A stretch of DNA of 64,000 bases, taken from Galaxea fascicularis. Its lineage: Eukaryota > Cnidaria > Anthozoa > Scleractinia > Euphylliidae. Each line of letters begins with the position of its first letter. The first letter of the stretch is position 1. The notes under the pieces were generated by a model. The model ran no database searches. It saw only the letters and a program-made list of their open reading frames with translations, and was not told where the DNA came from. This document shows positions 42,260-53,700 of this stretch, piece after piece. A program made the translations under genes and the position numbers. Where the stretch lies: NCBI GenBank assembly GCA_948470475.1, contig OX419339.1, forward strand, positions 10,033,163-10,097,162, in the 5' to 3' direction.

Positions 42260-43560
42260 ATAAGAATTTTTTCTTTGCCTCGTGCGGTTCCCTGATACCC
42301 TTTACTAGGGCTAACGCCTAGTGGGTTTTTCATGAGTTTCTATTAGCACTTTAATTTACACTTCAGAGTTAATTCTCTGTTCCACCACTTGTATGTGTTT
42401 ATAGTGCTGCGCGGCACAACATATATATAAGCAAAATGTACACTTATATATGCTACTTTTATGGCCCCTTTCCCTCTTGTTTTTATCTTTTATCGGAAAA
42501 CACATTGTGGTAAAAAAGATACACCAATATGATAAGGAAGGGGGAGAGGAGTGGGGGAGGTGTTATCTTTTTCATGTCTGATGAAAAGAGACTCTCTCAT
42601 ACGTCTGAAAACAAATTGTCTCAACGGGTTTTGCCCGCGATTGTAGAAATGTTACGGGACGTTTTCCAGTAAAATGAGATTTTTTCTGATCATAAAGCGA
42701 GTAATTTAGGTGTTTTCCACCTGTCCTTAGAATAACGCCTAAAATGTAAAATGAGCGTTGAATTGTAAAGGTGTGAAAAGTCCTTCCATTTGGTAAGCTT
42801 AGGCAAGTGCATATTATTGGTTGGAAATCCTATATGACAATAAGCCTGACAGTGGAGCTTTGAGTTCCGCCCTGTAACGAAATGAGTGAAGATCTCCAAT
42901 AAACGCCATGTTCCTGAATGAAGGTTGGGTCCATCACTTGTTAAAAGGTCCCGGAAGGTAACAGGGCACCTCTCGCTCAGCCACGCAGCTAATCTCCCCC
43001 CAACCCCATCCCCCACAAAAAAAGCCCCTGTTACAGAAGTAAAGCAAGTATGCCATCAGTGCGCAGCTCGATGCCGGCATTGTATTTGGAAGGAAAATGG
43101 ACTTGGAGACTTCTTGAAAACAAACAAGATGCAGGGGAAACCCTTTCCCTCAGTCAGGCCACCAAGTTTGAGGGTAAATCTACTTAATTGGTAATGATGA
43201 CCAAAGCCGGCATAAAACGTTTGCGTGATATTTAACTCTTTATTTTTTCTTATCCGTAAATTTCTGCTTTTTAAACAGTGTGCTGTTTTGATCTTTAGCT
43301 TCTTGTTTGCCACAGACCCAGGGGTTTCAATAGCTGTTCTCAGCGACCTTTTTGATGCTAATTTTATTTGATAGGGCACTGTGAGTTTAGCTTCATGGAC
43401 AGTTATGTTGGATGAAAGATCTATCGTGCATTGCTTTCGCGTGAACGCCACCGCCAGTACTCACGAAGATTGCACCCAGATGAAAGCCATGTTTGTTAAA
43501 CAACTGCATATTAGCATAGAAGGTGTTCACATGAAGACTGATCCTCTCAGTTAACGTTGT

Positions 43561-43591
43561 TAACGCAATTACATGCAATTGCGTAAAGAAG

Positions 43592-43635
<44 letters not shown>

Positions 43636-43655
43636 CATGAAGCCACTGACGTTGG
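43561..43655 (-). repeat. Fragment of a second tRNA-derived SINE
   Basis: On the minus strand GGCTTCATGGCTCAGTTGGT, then TAGAGCGTCGCACCGGTATC and GCGAGGTCACGGG: a tRNA D-arm/A box and anticodon arm. The B-box half is missing and it jumps to CTTCTTTACGCAATTGC. I recall this head as common in coral genomes; that is memory, not shown here. Confidence 0.55.
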
Positions 43656-45832
43656 AAGCAGGTGAAATCATCATTATAATCATCATCACCATGGTCATTG
43701 TCGTCGCCACCGCTGCCGCCGCTTTAGTAGACGTCATCGTCACCATCATCATTCCAGTTTGTTACTGTATATCGCTAAAGGAGATTTTCATTCTTTAGAG
43801 TATTCTACAATTCCTAAAACCAAAACAAGAAACTGCATTACTGGATTCAAAGGCCAATGATAGTTAGTGCTCTGGTTAAAATCAAAGAAGTCCCAATGCT
43901 TCATTGTCAGCAAACGCATTGTTTTTCTTGAATTTTTGCTGCTGTGCCCAGTTCACTGAATTAACGCGCTAATTTTAATTCAGTCCCATCGATGGTGGCA
44001 CCAGGTTCGGAGTGTTAGACGGTTGGACGTCCGAATCAGGTAAATTTCTGTTGGTTACTCTTCCCGGCAATTGGGAAACACTGTGTCACTTAGTTTGGAC
44101 AGGGCTTTTAGTTCCCAGATCAGGGCTCGACAAAGCATAGGCCGTCAGATTCGGCTACCTCTGAGAAAAAAAAACATCAGTTAGTAAAAAGTGTTTCAAA
44201 ACAAACAGACTATCAACAAAACGGAAACAAGCAATGTTGAGGTGGATAGCTAGATGGGAAACTCTGATTTTGTTTTTTTTTTTTGCTATTTCCTGAACCC
44301 CGAACGAAGACGTTGAACGAGAGGGATTAATGGCTGCTGCTTTATGTAAGTCCTCCTTTTGTAGAGAAAAGTCGTTATTGGAGACAAACAATCGTCTATT
44401 ATCATTCAGATCTGAATCTTTTATAGCTCACAGCAGCGTATGTATACATGAAGAACAAAAAATAAGTTGCCATGGAGAGGTGGTCTTTTGAAGTGTAATT
44501 ACCCTGGGTGGCAAACAATTTTTTTTCATCAGATTCACCTTAGGTGGGTTTCAAAACAACACACGGAATACGGAAATTAAAAGGGTGCAGTATGACGCGT
44601 CAGTAACACCAATTTGACTTTAATAACACGATAATATTTTTGCTTAAAATGTACATCGACTCAAGTCGAACATCAACCGGGGTTGTTAATTTACCCTCTA
44701 TTGAGAAGTTTGTTTTTCCCTGGGGGAGCCGGTAACATGGCACCACGTTCGCACTGACCTCTGAAAATGAAGTTTACTTTTTCAGCACCACCCTCTTCTC
44801 CGCCTTGGCAAACGAGCAAATAAAGTGAATATAAATTAATTTAATCAGACAAGCAAAAACCCATTAAGAAATTACATATTTCTTATTTCTGTTTACAGGT
44901 GATGCTTGTATTTGCTATCTAGTTGTGAAATTTACATATTAATTACGGCGCCCGGTTCGCGTTTGTTAAGATGTTCCATATGTTCACCGCTGCTTTGTAA
45001 ACCGAAGCCTGACCATAATCTAACGGGACATGAGCCACTGAACTCGGCCGAAAACGAATTATAAACCACTCGCGGGTATATGGTTTTGATTCTTTTGCTA
45101 AGAAATGTTACTGAAAGCTCCAAACGGAAGCAGAATTTTTTTCTAAATATTATCAGTTGGCCGTTTTCATGATCGTCAGTTTGTTTGTACAGTTTCTTGG
45201 TCAGCGGATGTACTAATGTTTAACAGGAATTGAAGGATCAAGCAATAGAGTTAAGTCGCTATGTACTTCATGTTAACACACCCTATAGCCATCCTCATAG
45301 GTTACTCCGATCCCATGCACTCTTGGTTAAGTAAAGCATCTCAAGTAACCAAAGCTCAAGCACGACAAGGAGTTTAACTATATCATGACAAGAGGGATGT
45401 GTGGGAGTAATCTATGCGGGTTAGTATATGGTGTGTCAACATAAAGTAAAGGGAATTAGCCTCACGCCTACAACTCGATTATGGGTCAGCCATTTTCCGA
45501 GTTAAAAAGTGACAATTCGTCGAGGTCAGTTGGCTCATTAGAGCAGATTGAACGCGGTGACTCTTTTTATCAACCATAACTTAGAAAAAGTCACAAAATT
45601 GAAACAATGGAAACTTCAGTTTATAACAACAACTAGCGAACATAATCATATGGATTTAAACAGAGGGGAAATCACTAAAGGGTATAAAACGGCACTATTC
45701 AATAGTAGCTCTGAACAATAATTACCAAAAGGTACACTTGTTGCTCCCGTTGAAAAGGAGTTGGAACCAACACCTGCTGATAACATTGTCACCGAATATA
45801 GGTATTGGACAGATGGCTATGGTTTAAAAATC

Positions 45833-45838
45833 TTTATT
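45833..45838 (-). terminator. SLC6-B polyadenylation signal (candidate)
   Basis: AATAAA on the minus strand about 780 nt after the SLC6-B stop codon. Plausible but unproven; a nearer non-canonical signal is possible. Confidence 0.3.
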
Positions 45839-46613
45839 TTAACCATATTCTAGTGTGAAAACAGATTTCTTTCTAAAAACCAGCCTCCAAGTGAAGCTAA
45901 TTTGTCTGAAAACAGAGAAAAATTCATTTGAAATTATTTCGGCATCTTTAAATTAATTAAAGGTGTTAATTATACGTTGGTCAGAAGTTATGCTATAACT
46001 TAAACTTTAACGCATCGTTCTAACCAAGTCGGATGCAAATTCACTAAAAAAAGTTATACTTATCCTTACAACTTTTCAAATGTGTCCTTTTCTAAAATTG
46101 AAGTGCTTTACTATGGCCGGCATCAGTGGAGAGTACACCAAGCCGTATGCAGACAGTTTTCAACGTGTATTTACATTATCACTGAAAACTGTAAGTTTTT
46201 ATTCTCCAGTGACTGTTCTGAGAGAATGTAAGGCTTCTTCGGCTTGCATGTTGCCATGTGGGTGGTTGACATCGCTTTTAACATTCAGAAACAAAAGATT
46301 ACAACCTTCCTGCAATAGTCTTTTCAGCAAAATAGGGATCAGGACACCATGCTTGAGAATCAAGTGCCCGTCGTCAGCTGTTCAGACCGGTGACCGATGT
46401 ATGACCTTTCTGCTAACGAACAGTTTCTGGGAGGCTCTTTTATCTTAAGCTTAATTCAAAGTTGATGAGTGTTGCAAGATAAGTGCTGAATTGAAGGATT
46501 TTAACTTTAGCAGTTCCATCATGCTCCTCCAATGTCGAAAGATTTCCCGATTTATTTAATTATACACCAATGGCGTACCAACAGTGCTCACATCAAAGCA
46601 ATATTACTTAATG

Positions 46614-47015
46614 TTAGACAAACATTGTTCCACCGTTATGCTGGTTGACCAGTTGATATACCTGACCATTGGCGGTTATCATTCTGTTCAGCGGTCCATT
46701 TTCACCTGTCTCTGAGATCTCCGCTGACAATTTCTCTTCTTCTCGAAAATTACGTCTGGCCAAGCTCAGTTTCCTCATTTTCTTGTTCTTTTTTGGTTTG
46801 CCGTTATGGAGAGGTTGTAGTTCAGATGCGTTCAAATCGTTCATAAGGAAAGCATCCCCCTCTAAAACCACCGCCGGAAGTTCTCTAGGCCCCATGTCTA
46901 TTACCCGGAAGTAACGTAAGAGTGCCACCGCAGGGATGAAAAATATGGAGACAAGAGTTATCAATATCGCCAGAAATTTACCCCATCCAGGGTAAGGTTC
47001 CGAGACGGTTGTCCC
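46614..47015 (-). CDS. SLC6-B coding exon 10 (TM12 and C-terminus)
   Basis: 402 nt with TAA at 46614. Encodes [20 protein letters not shown] and a roughly 100-residue cytosolic tail with the basic run [16 protein letters not shown]. No recognised trafficking motif at the C-terminus. Confidence 0.94.
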   Translation of the reverse strand, partial: GTTVSEPYPGWGKFLAILITLVSIFFIPAVALLRYFRVIDMGPRELPAVVLEGDAFLMNDLNASELQPLHNGKPKKNKKMRKLSLARRNFREEEKLSAEISETGENGPLNRMITANGQVYQLVNQHNGGTMFV

Positions 47016-47671
47016 CTACAAATTAGAACAATCAGACATGAGCCACGTAGCATTATACGGTAATAACGCGTCTGATTACGGTGCAGGATTGTGGAATAAC
47101 TTGCCTTAAAACCTCTATGACACTAAAAAGGCAGAGAAAGGCCTGGAGCCTAGAGTTAAGGCAAAGAACGTGCGATGTTCAAACCCGTAGTCCCCCGCCT
47201 CCCACAGCAAACTGGAACCAAACCTTGGTCCACCTGTTTGTGCAACTAGTTACAAAACATTTTAAGACAATCAGTGATTTTCTTTTTAGAAATTTCATGC
47301 CCGTGCAATAGACCTTTTTACCGATGCGGCGGCCATCTTGAATTCTATTGTTTTGACTGAGAAATTATGGGCTGCCGAGGGGGCAATCGCTGGAAAATTT
47401 ATGGTATACACAGCTTTCAGGATAAATTTTTACTACTTGTCTCTCATATCTTAAAACAAATATTACAAGCGTTACATCTTTCTGTCACGGTATTTGGCAG
47501 TGGTTTCTATGGTTAGCGAAAAATTATTGTTAAAAGCTTATCACGCCACAGTATAGACCTTATTCATAAATGGCGGCTGTTTTATTTGTGTTTTGTTATT
47601 GTGCAAATTAGCCTACCAAGCCTCACATTAGAGCAAGAATTCTTTTCAAGTTAGCACATGCTAGCGAGGCT

Positions 47672-47702
<31 letters not shown>

Positions 47703-50700
47703 TGATGAATTGGCAGCCATTTATGAATAACGTCTATTCTTTATAATTATTTCTCATCTGCCCCCTGGGTATCCCATAATTTCCTCGGAATTCAAGATGG
47801 CCGCCGTATCGGTAAAAAGGTCTATTGAAATGGTCACATTATAAGAAAATTGTGCAGTTGCGACACAGAGAAGGAGATGACCGAAAAGTCGCCAGGAGCT
47901 TGCCAAGTTACACTATCGATTTTGAAACCGCAACACATGCTGTTGAACATGATACAGTTTCAAGTAAAAAAAATCACCTGCGTACGTTATAGAAAGATAA
48001 TTCCTTGTCATTTATTATATTTATTTCAGTAGAGGATTTGTGAGAATGTGCGATGGTAACTTTGTCACGGATCACACTCACATCTGTAACTTGCTTTTTA
48101 TAAAAAAACGCTGGCTTAGCCTTAAAGGACAGTGCATCCTAATACCTAATACAGAGGTAGTGTTATCCAGTTTATAACTATGTTGGAAAATGAAATAGAC
48201 CATCGCAAGCGCTTTTGGAATTTCGAAAAAAATTGGAAATACTGGAAAGATTTGTAGCAATTATATTGTGGCAATAATATGTGGCTTTGTGTTTTGGGAA
48301 TTGAAGTCGATTACCCCCACTTTTCTTTTTGGAATCCTAAGACCTTCGTAAGATCTGCTGTTGCCGCGAATAGGCCATATTCGTATTCTCGGTATTGAAC
48401 TGGATCTAGCATAAAGTGGAGGCTCTTGCGGGGGAATCTTTTCATATGTAAACGTATTCCCCCGCAAGAGCCTCCACTTCATGCTAGATCCAGTTCAATA
48501 CCGAGAATACGAATATGGCCTATTTACAAGCTACAACAAAATACCTGGACTTCTTTCCCAGTTTCCTCTCGGCCTTTCCGTCCAGGAGAGGACCCGGTTG
48601 AAAACTACCTCTGTCTTTGGAAGCACCATCTTTAGGAAACCTATATTCGCGACTAATTACGAGATACTCAGATGCTAAGGTCCCGTCCACACTAATGCGT
48701 ATTCCGCAAGGCCAAAACGCATTGAGATGTAAACGCTTTTAAACGCCGTTTAAAAGCGTTTACATCTCAATGCGTTTTGGCCTTGCGATCCGAAAACGCT
48801 ATCGTTTTCATTGTTAACACATACGTTTGAAAACGTTCTCCAGAGTGGACACATTTGAAAAAGTATCGTTTCGAATACCCATCCCTTTCAGTGCAGACGG
48901 AGAAAAGAAGCCTCCATGCGCATGCACAGACGACTACACTCTGTTTATTAATTTTTTTAAAGAGCATCTAATTATGCAGCTGAGGCTCGGATGTTCTTAT
49001 TTTTTCCCGATTTGAGCCTGAAAACGTTCTTGAGGTGTTCTTAAGTTACATGGTATAGACACGATGTTGTGCCAACCAACTGCTGGTAAATTTAGCTTTA
49101 CGAAAAGCATTGAACTTAGAGGTTCACAACGAAACATAAAGTCACCAGATTTTGCAGTGAAGACGCATGTTGTTAAAATTCGGGTTAATCTCAGCCTCAA
49201 AGCCTCAACGTTCTTATATAAAAAAATGGTTCTTATAAAAACTCTTAGGCTGGGGGTTAGGCTAATCATTAGATGCTGTTAGCAGTTCTTATGGTAACAA
49301 TAGTCATGAAAACCTTCTCTTATAAACCAGATTTTGCAGTGATGATAAATGAGCAAAATAAAGATGTTCTTAACTCACTCTCTGCCTGGATTATGTTCTA
49401 AGCATGTTCTTAAAATTTGGGTTAATATCAGCCTCAACGTTCTTATAAAAAAAGGTTCTTATAAAAAACAAACAAACAAACAAACAGAGTGTGTTAAGGC
49501 GAATCGTAATCTCATATCAACGTAATCGAGTGGTTTAGTGGACGGGGAAAACGATGTTACGTTGAAAGTGTGCACGCGCGAAGTTTTTAATGCATGATCG
49601 GAGAAACGAAAACGCAGCGCTTTGAAAACGCATTAGTGTGGACGGCCGGGGCTTCATGTTGGTATAATCACCTTTTCTTGATCCCATCTTTTATACTGGG
49701 CGGTACTTGCGGACATGCTTTTGATGCTCATAGCAAGAACAACGAATATAGTGACAGGAGAGATGACTTTCCAACACCATCTCCAAATGAAGCGGGGTGG
49801 TTTATTAGTCATGTATTTTATGTCGTCACTAAATCTGTGTGAAGGTAAAAAGTAATAGTAACAGATATTTAGTACGTTAGCAGCTCATTAATATGTAATT
49901 CTTTTTATTTTAAGTTTATTATGTTGTGTGATAAGTGACTTGTGTATAAATGTAAAATGAAGGATGTGATTCGCGCATGCTCCCTGTTAGTGGATCCCCG
50001 CGGAGTTCTCCCAAGGAGTCCAACCCATGACTTTCTGATTACGAGTTCAGAGGTTGATTACTAGTTCCGAGATATATAACAATTATAAGCTTCCTAATAA
50101 TTAACCATTATTCAACGAAGTGAAGGTGGCTAGTGGTAGATATTTAACGAGCCGCAAATGTTTTATAATATACTAAAACGGGGACATAATAGAGCCAAAA
50201 AGTGATGCAAAAGTTGTTTTCTTTTACCAAAATAACTCATTCCAATCTGATCCGGTGTCAGTCCACTGACCTTCAACTGAGAGGTGAAAATGATTTGTTT
50301 TGATTTTGCATTTCTTCGCTTTGATTGGTTACCTATTCCCTCCACTTACCTGTCAATGCCGTAGATAAACGAGACAGCAATACATTCCACTAACGCGATA
50401 ATCAACAATGAGATCCCAGAGCAGTAATCCATAATAAGCTGCATCCAGTATTCCCCTGAATTTAGTACCAAAGGAAGTCCCATTGTACAACAGACCAGGC
50501 AGACTATACCTTTAAAAAAAAGGAAAGGGTTTTTGATAAGGAAATAGAATGCAAAGTGGAAAAGTTGAAGTACATGAAGGTGACGCCAAGAAGTCAAAAG
50601 AAATTGGTGTGTCTAATCTGTACTTTGATAAGTACAAATGAAGGGTTTTATTCGTGATTAATTTATTGTGTCGTTTTTTGTAATTTGCTTGCCAGAGGAA

Positions 50701-53700
50701 TAGATAGGAGTAAGAGGGGATTAAAGAGGAAGAGGCTTAATATCTTTTTCTCTCTAAAAGAGGACAGGGGAAGAGGGATTGTTAGAGAGAAGTGGGTTGA
50801 TAGAAAATTTGATTTACGATACATGATTTTTTTCTGATATTATTACAAATTACAAAAATCTGAAGGGGAAAATCCGTTCAATGGACATCTTTAAAGGTGT
50901 TGACTTTCAAAGAGACCTCTACAACGACCACAAATTTTAGACGTAAAGATTTTAATTATATTTAGAGGATTTTAGAGCTTTTTAACGTTGCATATATTAG
51001 TTTGATTTTGTTACTCTATTATGTATTTAATTTCTTTTGTTCTTAGGTTCAGTATTTATGCACGACCCCATAAGCTGCATAGCTTTTATTATCATCGTGC
51101 TAAAATAAAGGCTGTCTTTAATTTCTCTCTGTCTGTCTGACCGCTGTACCTGGTAGTTCATTGTTGGTAACAAAGCAGCAACAAAACAAACCGTACCTGA
51201 AACGTATTCTTTCTTGAGTTTAGGGAACAGTTTTTGATCAATGACTGGGGTGACCACACCCTCCAGCATTCCAAACTCGGTATCAATACCAACCGTTATG
51301 AGCATCAGAAAGAACATGACAGACCATACCGATGCGAAGGGCATCTTATTTATGGCTTCGGTGAATACTATAAAGGCGAGTCCGGAGCCGGCTGGGAACT
51401 GATAAGAACAAGAACAAGAACAAGTAGAAGCTTTGTTGGGAATCATGTGGCTGTCGCATTTTGGTTAATTGTGTCTATAAAAGAGTGTGTTGTGATCGTT
51501 CCTTGAGAAATACTGTATAGCTGGTTTATCCGATATTCTTGCTATCTACTTGTATCATCAAATGGGATCTTAACATCAATAGATCTGTTCACGGTTTCTG
51601 AAGTCACCTTGGTTGGGGGCCGAACAGGCTAAAATTAGAGTAAATGCATGGGATTTTGGCCGCCTTTGAACCCCTGTAACGCCGCTTGGTTTCACTGAGA
51701 TTATTTTTACGAAGTATAAAGAACAGATTCAGGCTACAACGACCCCGTAAACGAATTTCATACAAACCATTCTAATCAAAAGAAGATTTATATTTCCAAT
51801 TTACGGATGTCGTACTTTCTTTAATGGCCTAATTTTCTGTTAGATGAATGATATGAATAAAAATATTAAAATTAATGGCAAGTGTTGGAAATCTGCCTCT
51901 TTGTAGCGGCGTTACAGCGGTTCAAAGTCGGCCAAAATTCCATACATTAACCGTACTTTTTTTTTGCTTCGCCCCCCACCCCCTTCCAACAAAGATGACG
52001 TCATAAACCGTGAAAAGGTCTGTTATGTCCAGTTTAAACGTCGAACTTCACATGTGCCGAATCCAATGCAAATGGGAAAAATCTATTGTTTTCCCTCATC
52101 TGCATTAGATTCGGCACATGTAAAGTTCGACGTTTGAACCGGGCCTAATACTCCATGTGATCGTGCTCTCTCCTGCCAGTCACACTGACCAGCTTGATCC
52201 TACTTTGGTGGACATATGATGCAAATAATTAAATTGAAGCCTCAGTATTTGCTATACTTTTGCATCGTGCGTACCGCGGAAAAATGCTGACAAATCTAGC
52301 CTGCCAACACAAGCATTCAAACCTGTTCAAACGAATCGTGACTTTTTTTAATTCTTACCTTTAAAAACTCTGTCTTGTTACAAGTGACGAGAGTCTCGTT
52401 GAACACTATAGATGCGTTTTGGAGCAGCTCTCGGTAGAGTTCGCTATCCATCCCATCGAGATTCAAAGGCTGTGGTATGTTGGTGACGCCAGTACGATTA
52501 AGTAACCTTAAAGCTTGCTCGTTTCGCCTGACCAAACACCGCTGCATTTTATCTTCCGCCTTAATGTTTACCAAGTATACAAAATTGAAAGAAAATTTAA
52601 AGAAACCTTAGGTACTACAAATATATAAACGGTATGTATATAGTGGTAGGAGGAGGGATTATTTCGTTTGTTGGTAAAAATTTGCAGAGTCTATATTTGG
52701 ATACCTTGCTCATGCATAAACTGTTTCCTCAAAATATGTCATAATATGATAATGTAAGATTGGAGCCGAGAAGGACTTGAAATTTTATGTTATTGTGGGA
52801 TTTGATGTATGAAGTCTTCATATATATCTTAGCCACCCGTGATCATTAGTACTAAACAGGTACAGTCTGAGTTTTTGTGCACTGAGAATGCCGTATACTG
52901 AACATTTGGCTTCGCAGCTGTCCTCAATAACAACTACGTTTTTGATTGTCATTGTCTGAAAAATAGGTGACGCAGTCCTATTAATTTTTGCTCGGCCCCT
53001 CTTTGATAATCAGCAATTTTGTTCAGGTCTTACCTGAAAACCTATGAAACAAAACACCACAACGCTTGCGTATATTGAAGTGGCGCAGTTAACAAGGCAA
53101 ACTGTGATAGCGTCCTTAGTAGAATCATTCTTGATCGGATTGTAACTAGAAAAAGCAATCAGAGATCCATAGGCCACACCCAAAGAGTAAAAGATTTGCA
53201 CTGCAGCGTCCAGCCACACAAGGGGATCCTTCAGACGATCAAACTGCAGAATACAAGATGAGACAGCTTAAGACCAATTTTGTAACGAATCATCACTGAT
53301 ATGGTTTTCATTTTGGCTTACAGAAAGATTTAGTTATAATTAATCAGTCGATTTGTTTGCTTGCAGAATTACCATGCACATTGTTTTGAATGAACGGACG
53401 GTTAAATTGAGGAACGGACCGATGGACAAAGTGATGCGGGTTGTGAACTGCTATATTCAAATTCTGTAAGATATTTTGGACATCTCACCTCAGGTATGAA
53501 AAGCAGGGCCAGTCCTTCTTGGTATCCCTCCAGATGAACCCCACGAAAAAAAAATATTATCAGCAAGATGAGAGGGAGCGTGGCTGTGACATATACAATC
53601 TGCGTATAAAAACAAAACAACGTAACGGGAAGACATAAGAAGTCTTCTCTAATTAGCATTGTCTATCCGTCTCGTCTTGAGGTTTCCTTGGTCGTAATCT

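Larger units (their letters stand above)
41690..42364. mobile_element. Two tRNA-derived SINE copies in inverted orientation
   Basis: The arms share GTTAGCCCTAGTAAAGGGTA (left) and its complement (right), plus a tRNA-like head in each: minus 41795-41867 and plus 42187-42259. The sequence between is also largely inverted and holds a TA run at 42112-42127. Confidence 0.8.
24106..46613. other. Gene desert between SLC6-A and SLC6-B (about 22.5 kb)
   Basis: No open frame here resembles a known protein, and the plus and minus frames are short. It should contain the SLC6-A promoter and any 5'UTR exon, and the SLC6-B 3'UTR just left of 46614. Repeats identified inside are listed separately. Stretches 27900-29200, 29420-33000, 33800-36470, 37050-40780 and 43750-46600 show nothing I can name beyond AT-rich sequence and scattered repeat debris. 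Confidence 0.6.

Noticed and set aside
42031..42333. 100-residue minus open frame (SVGIEPTTSGLDL...)
   Set aside because: It is a translation of the SINE tRNA-like head on the antisense strand, a recurrent artefact.
46080..46448. 122-residue plus open frame
   Set aside because: It is antisense to the SLC6-B 3'UTR, with no family similarity.
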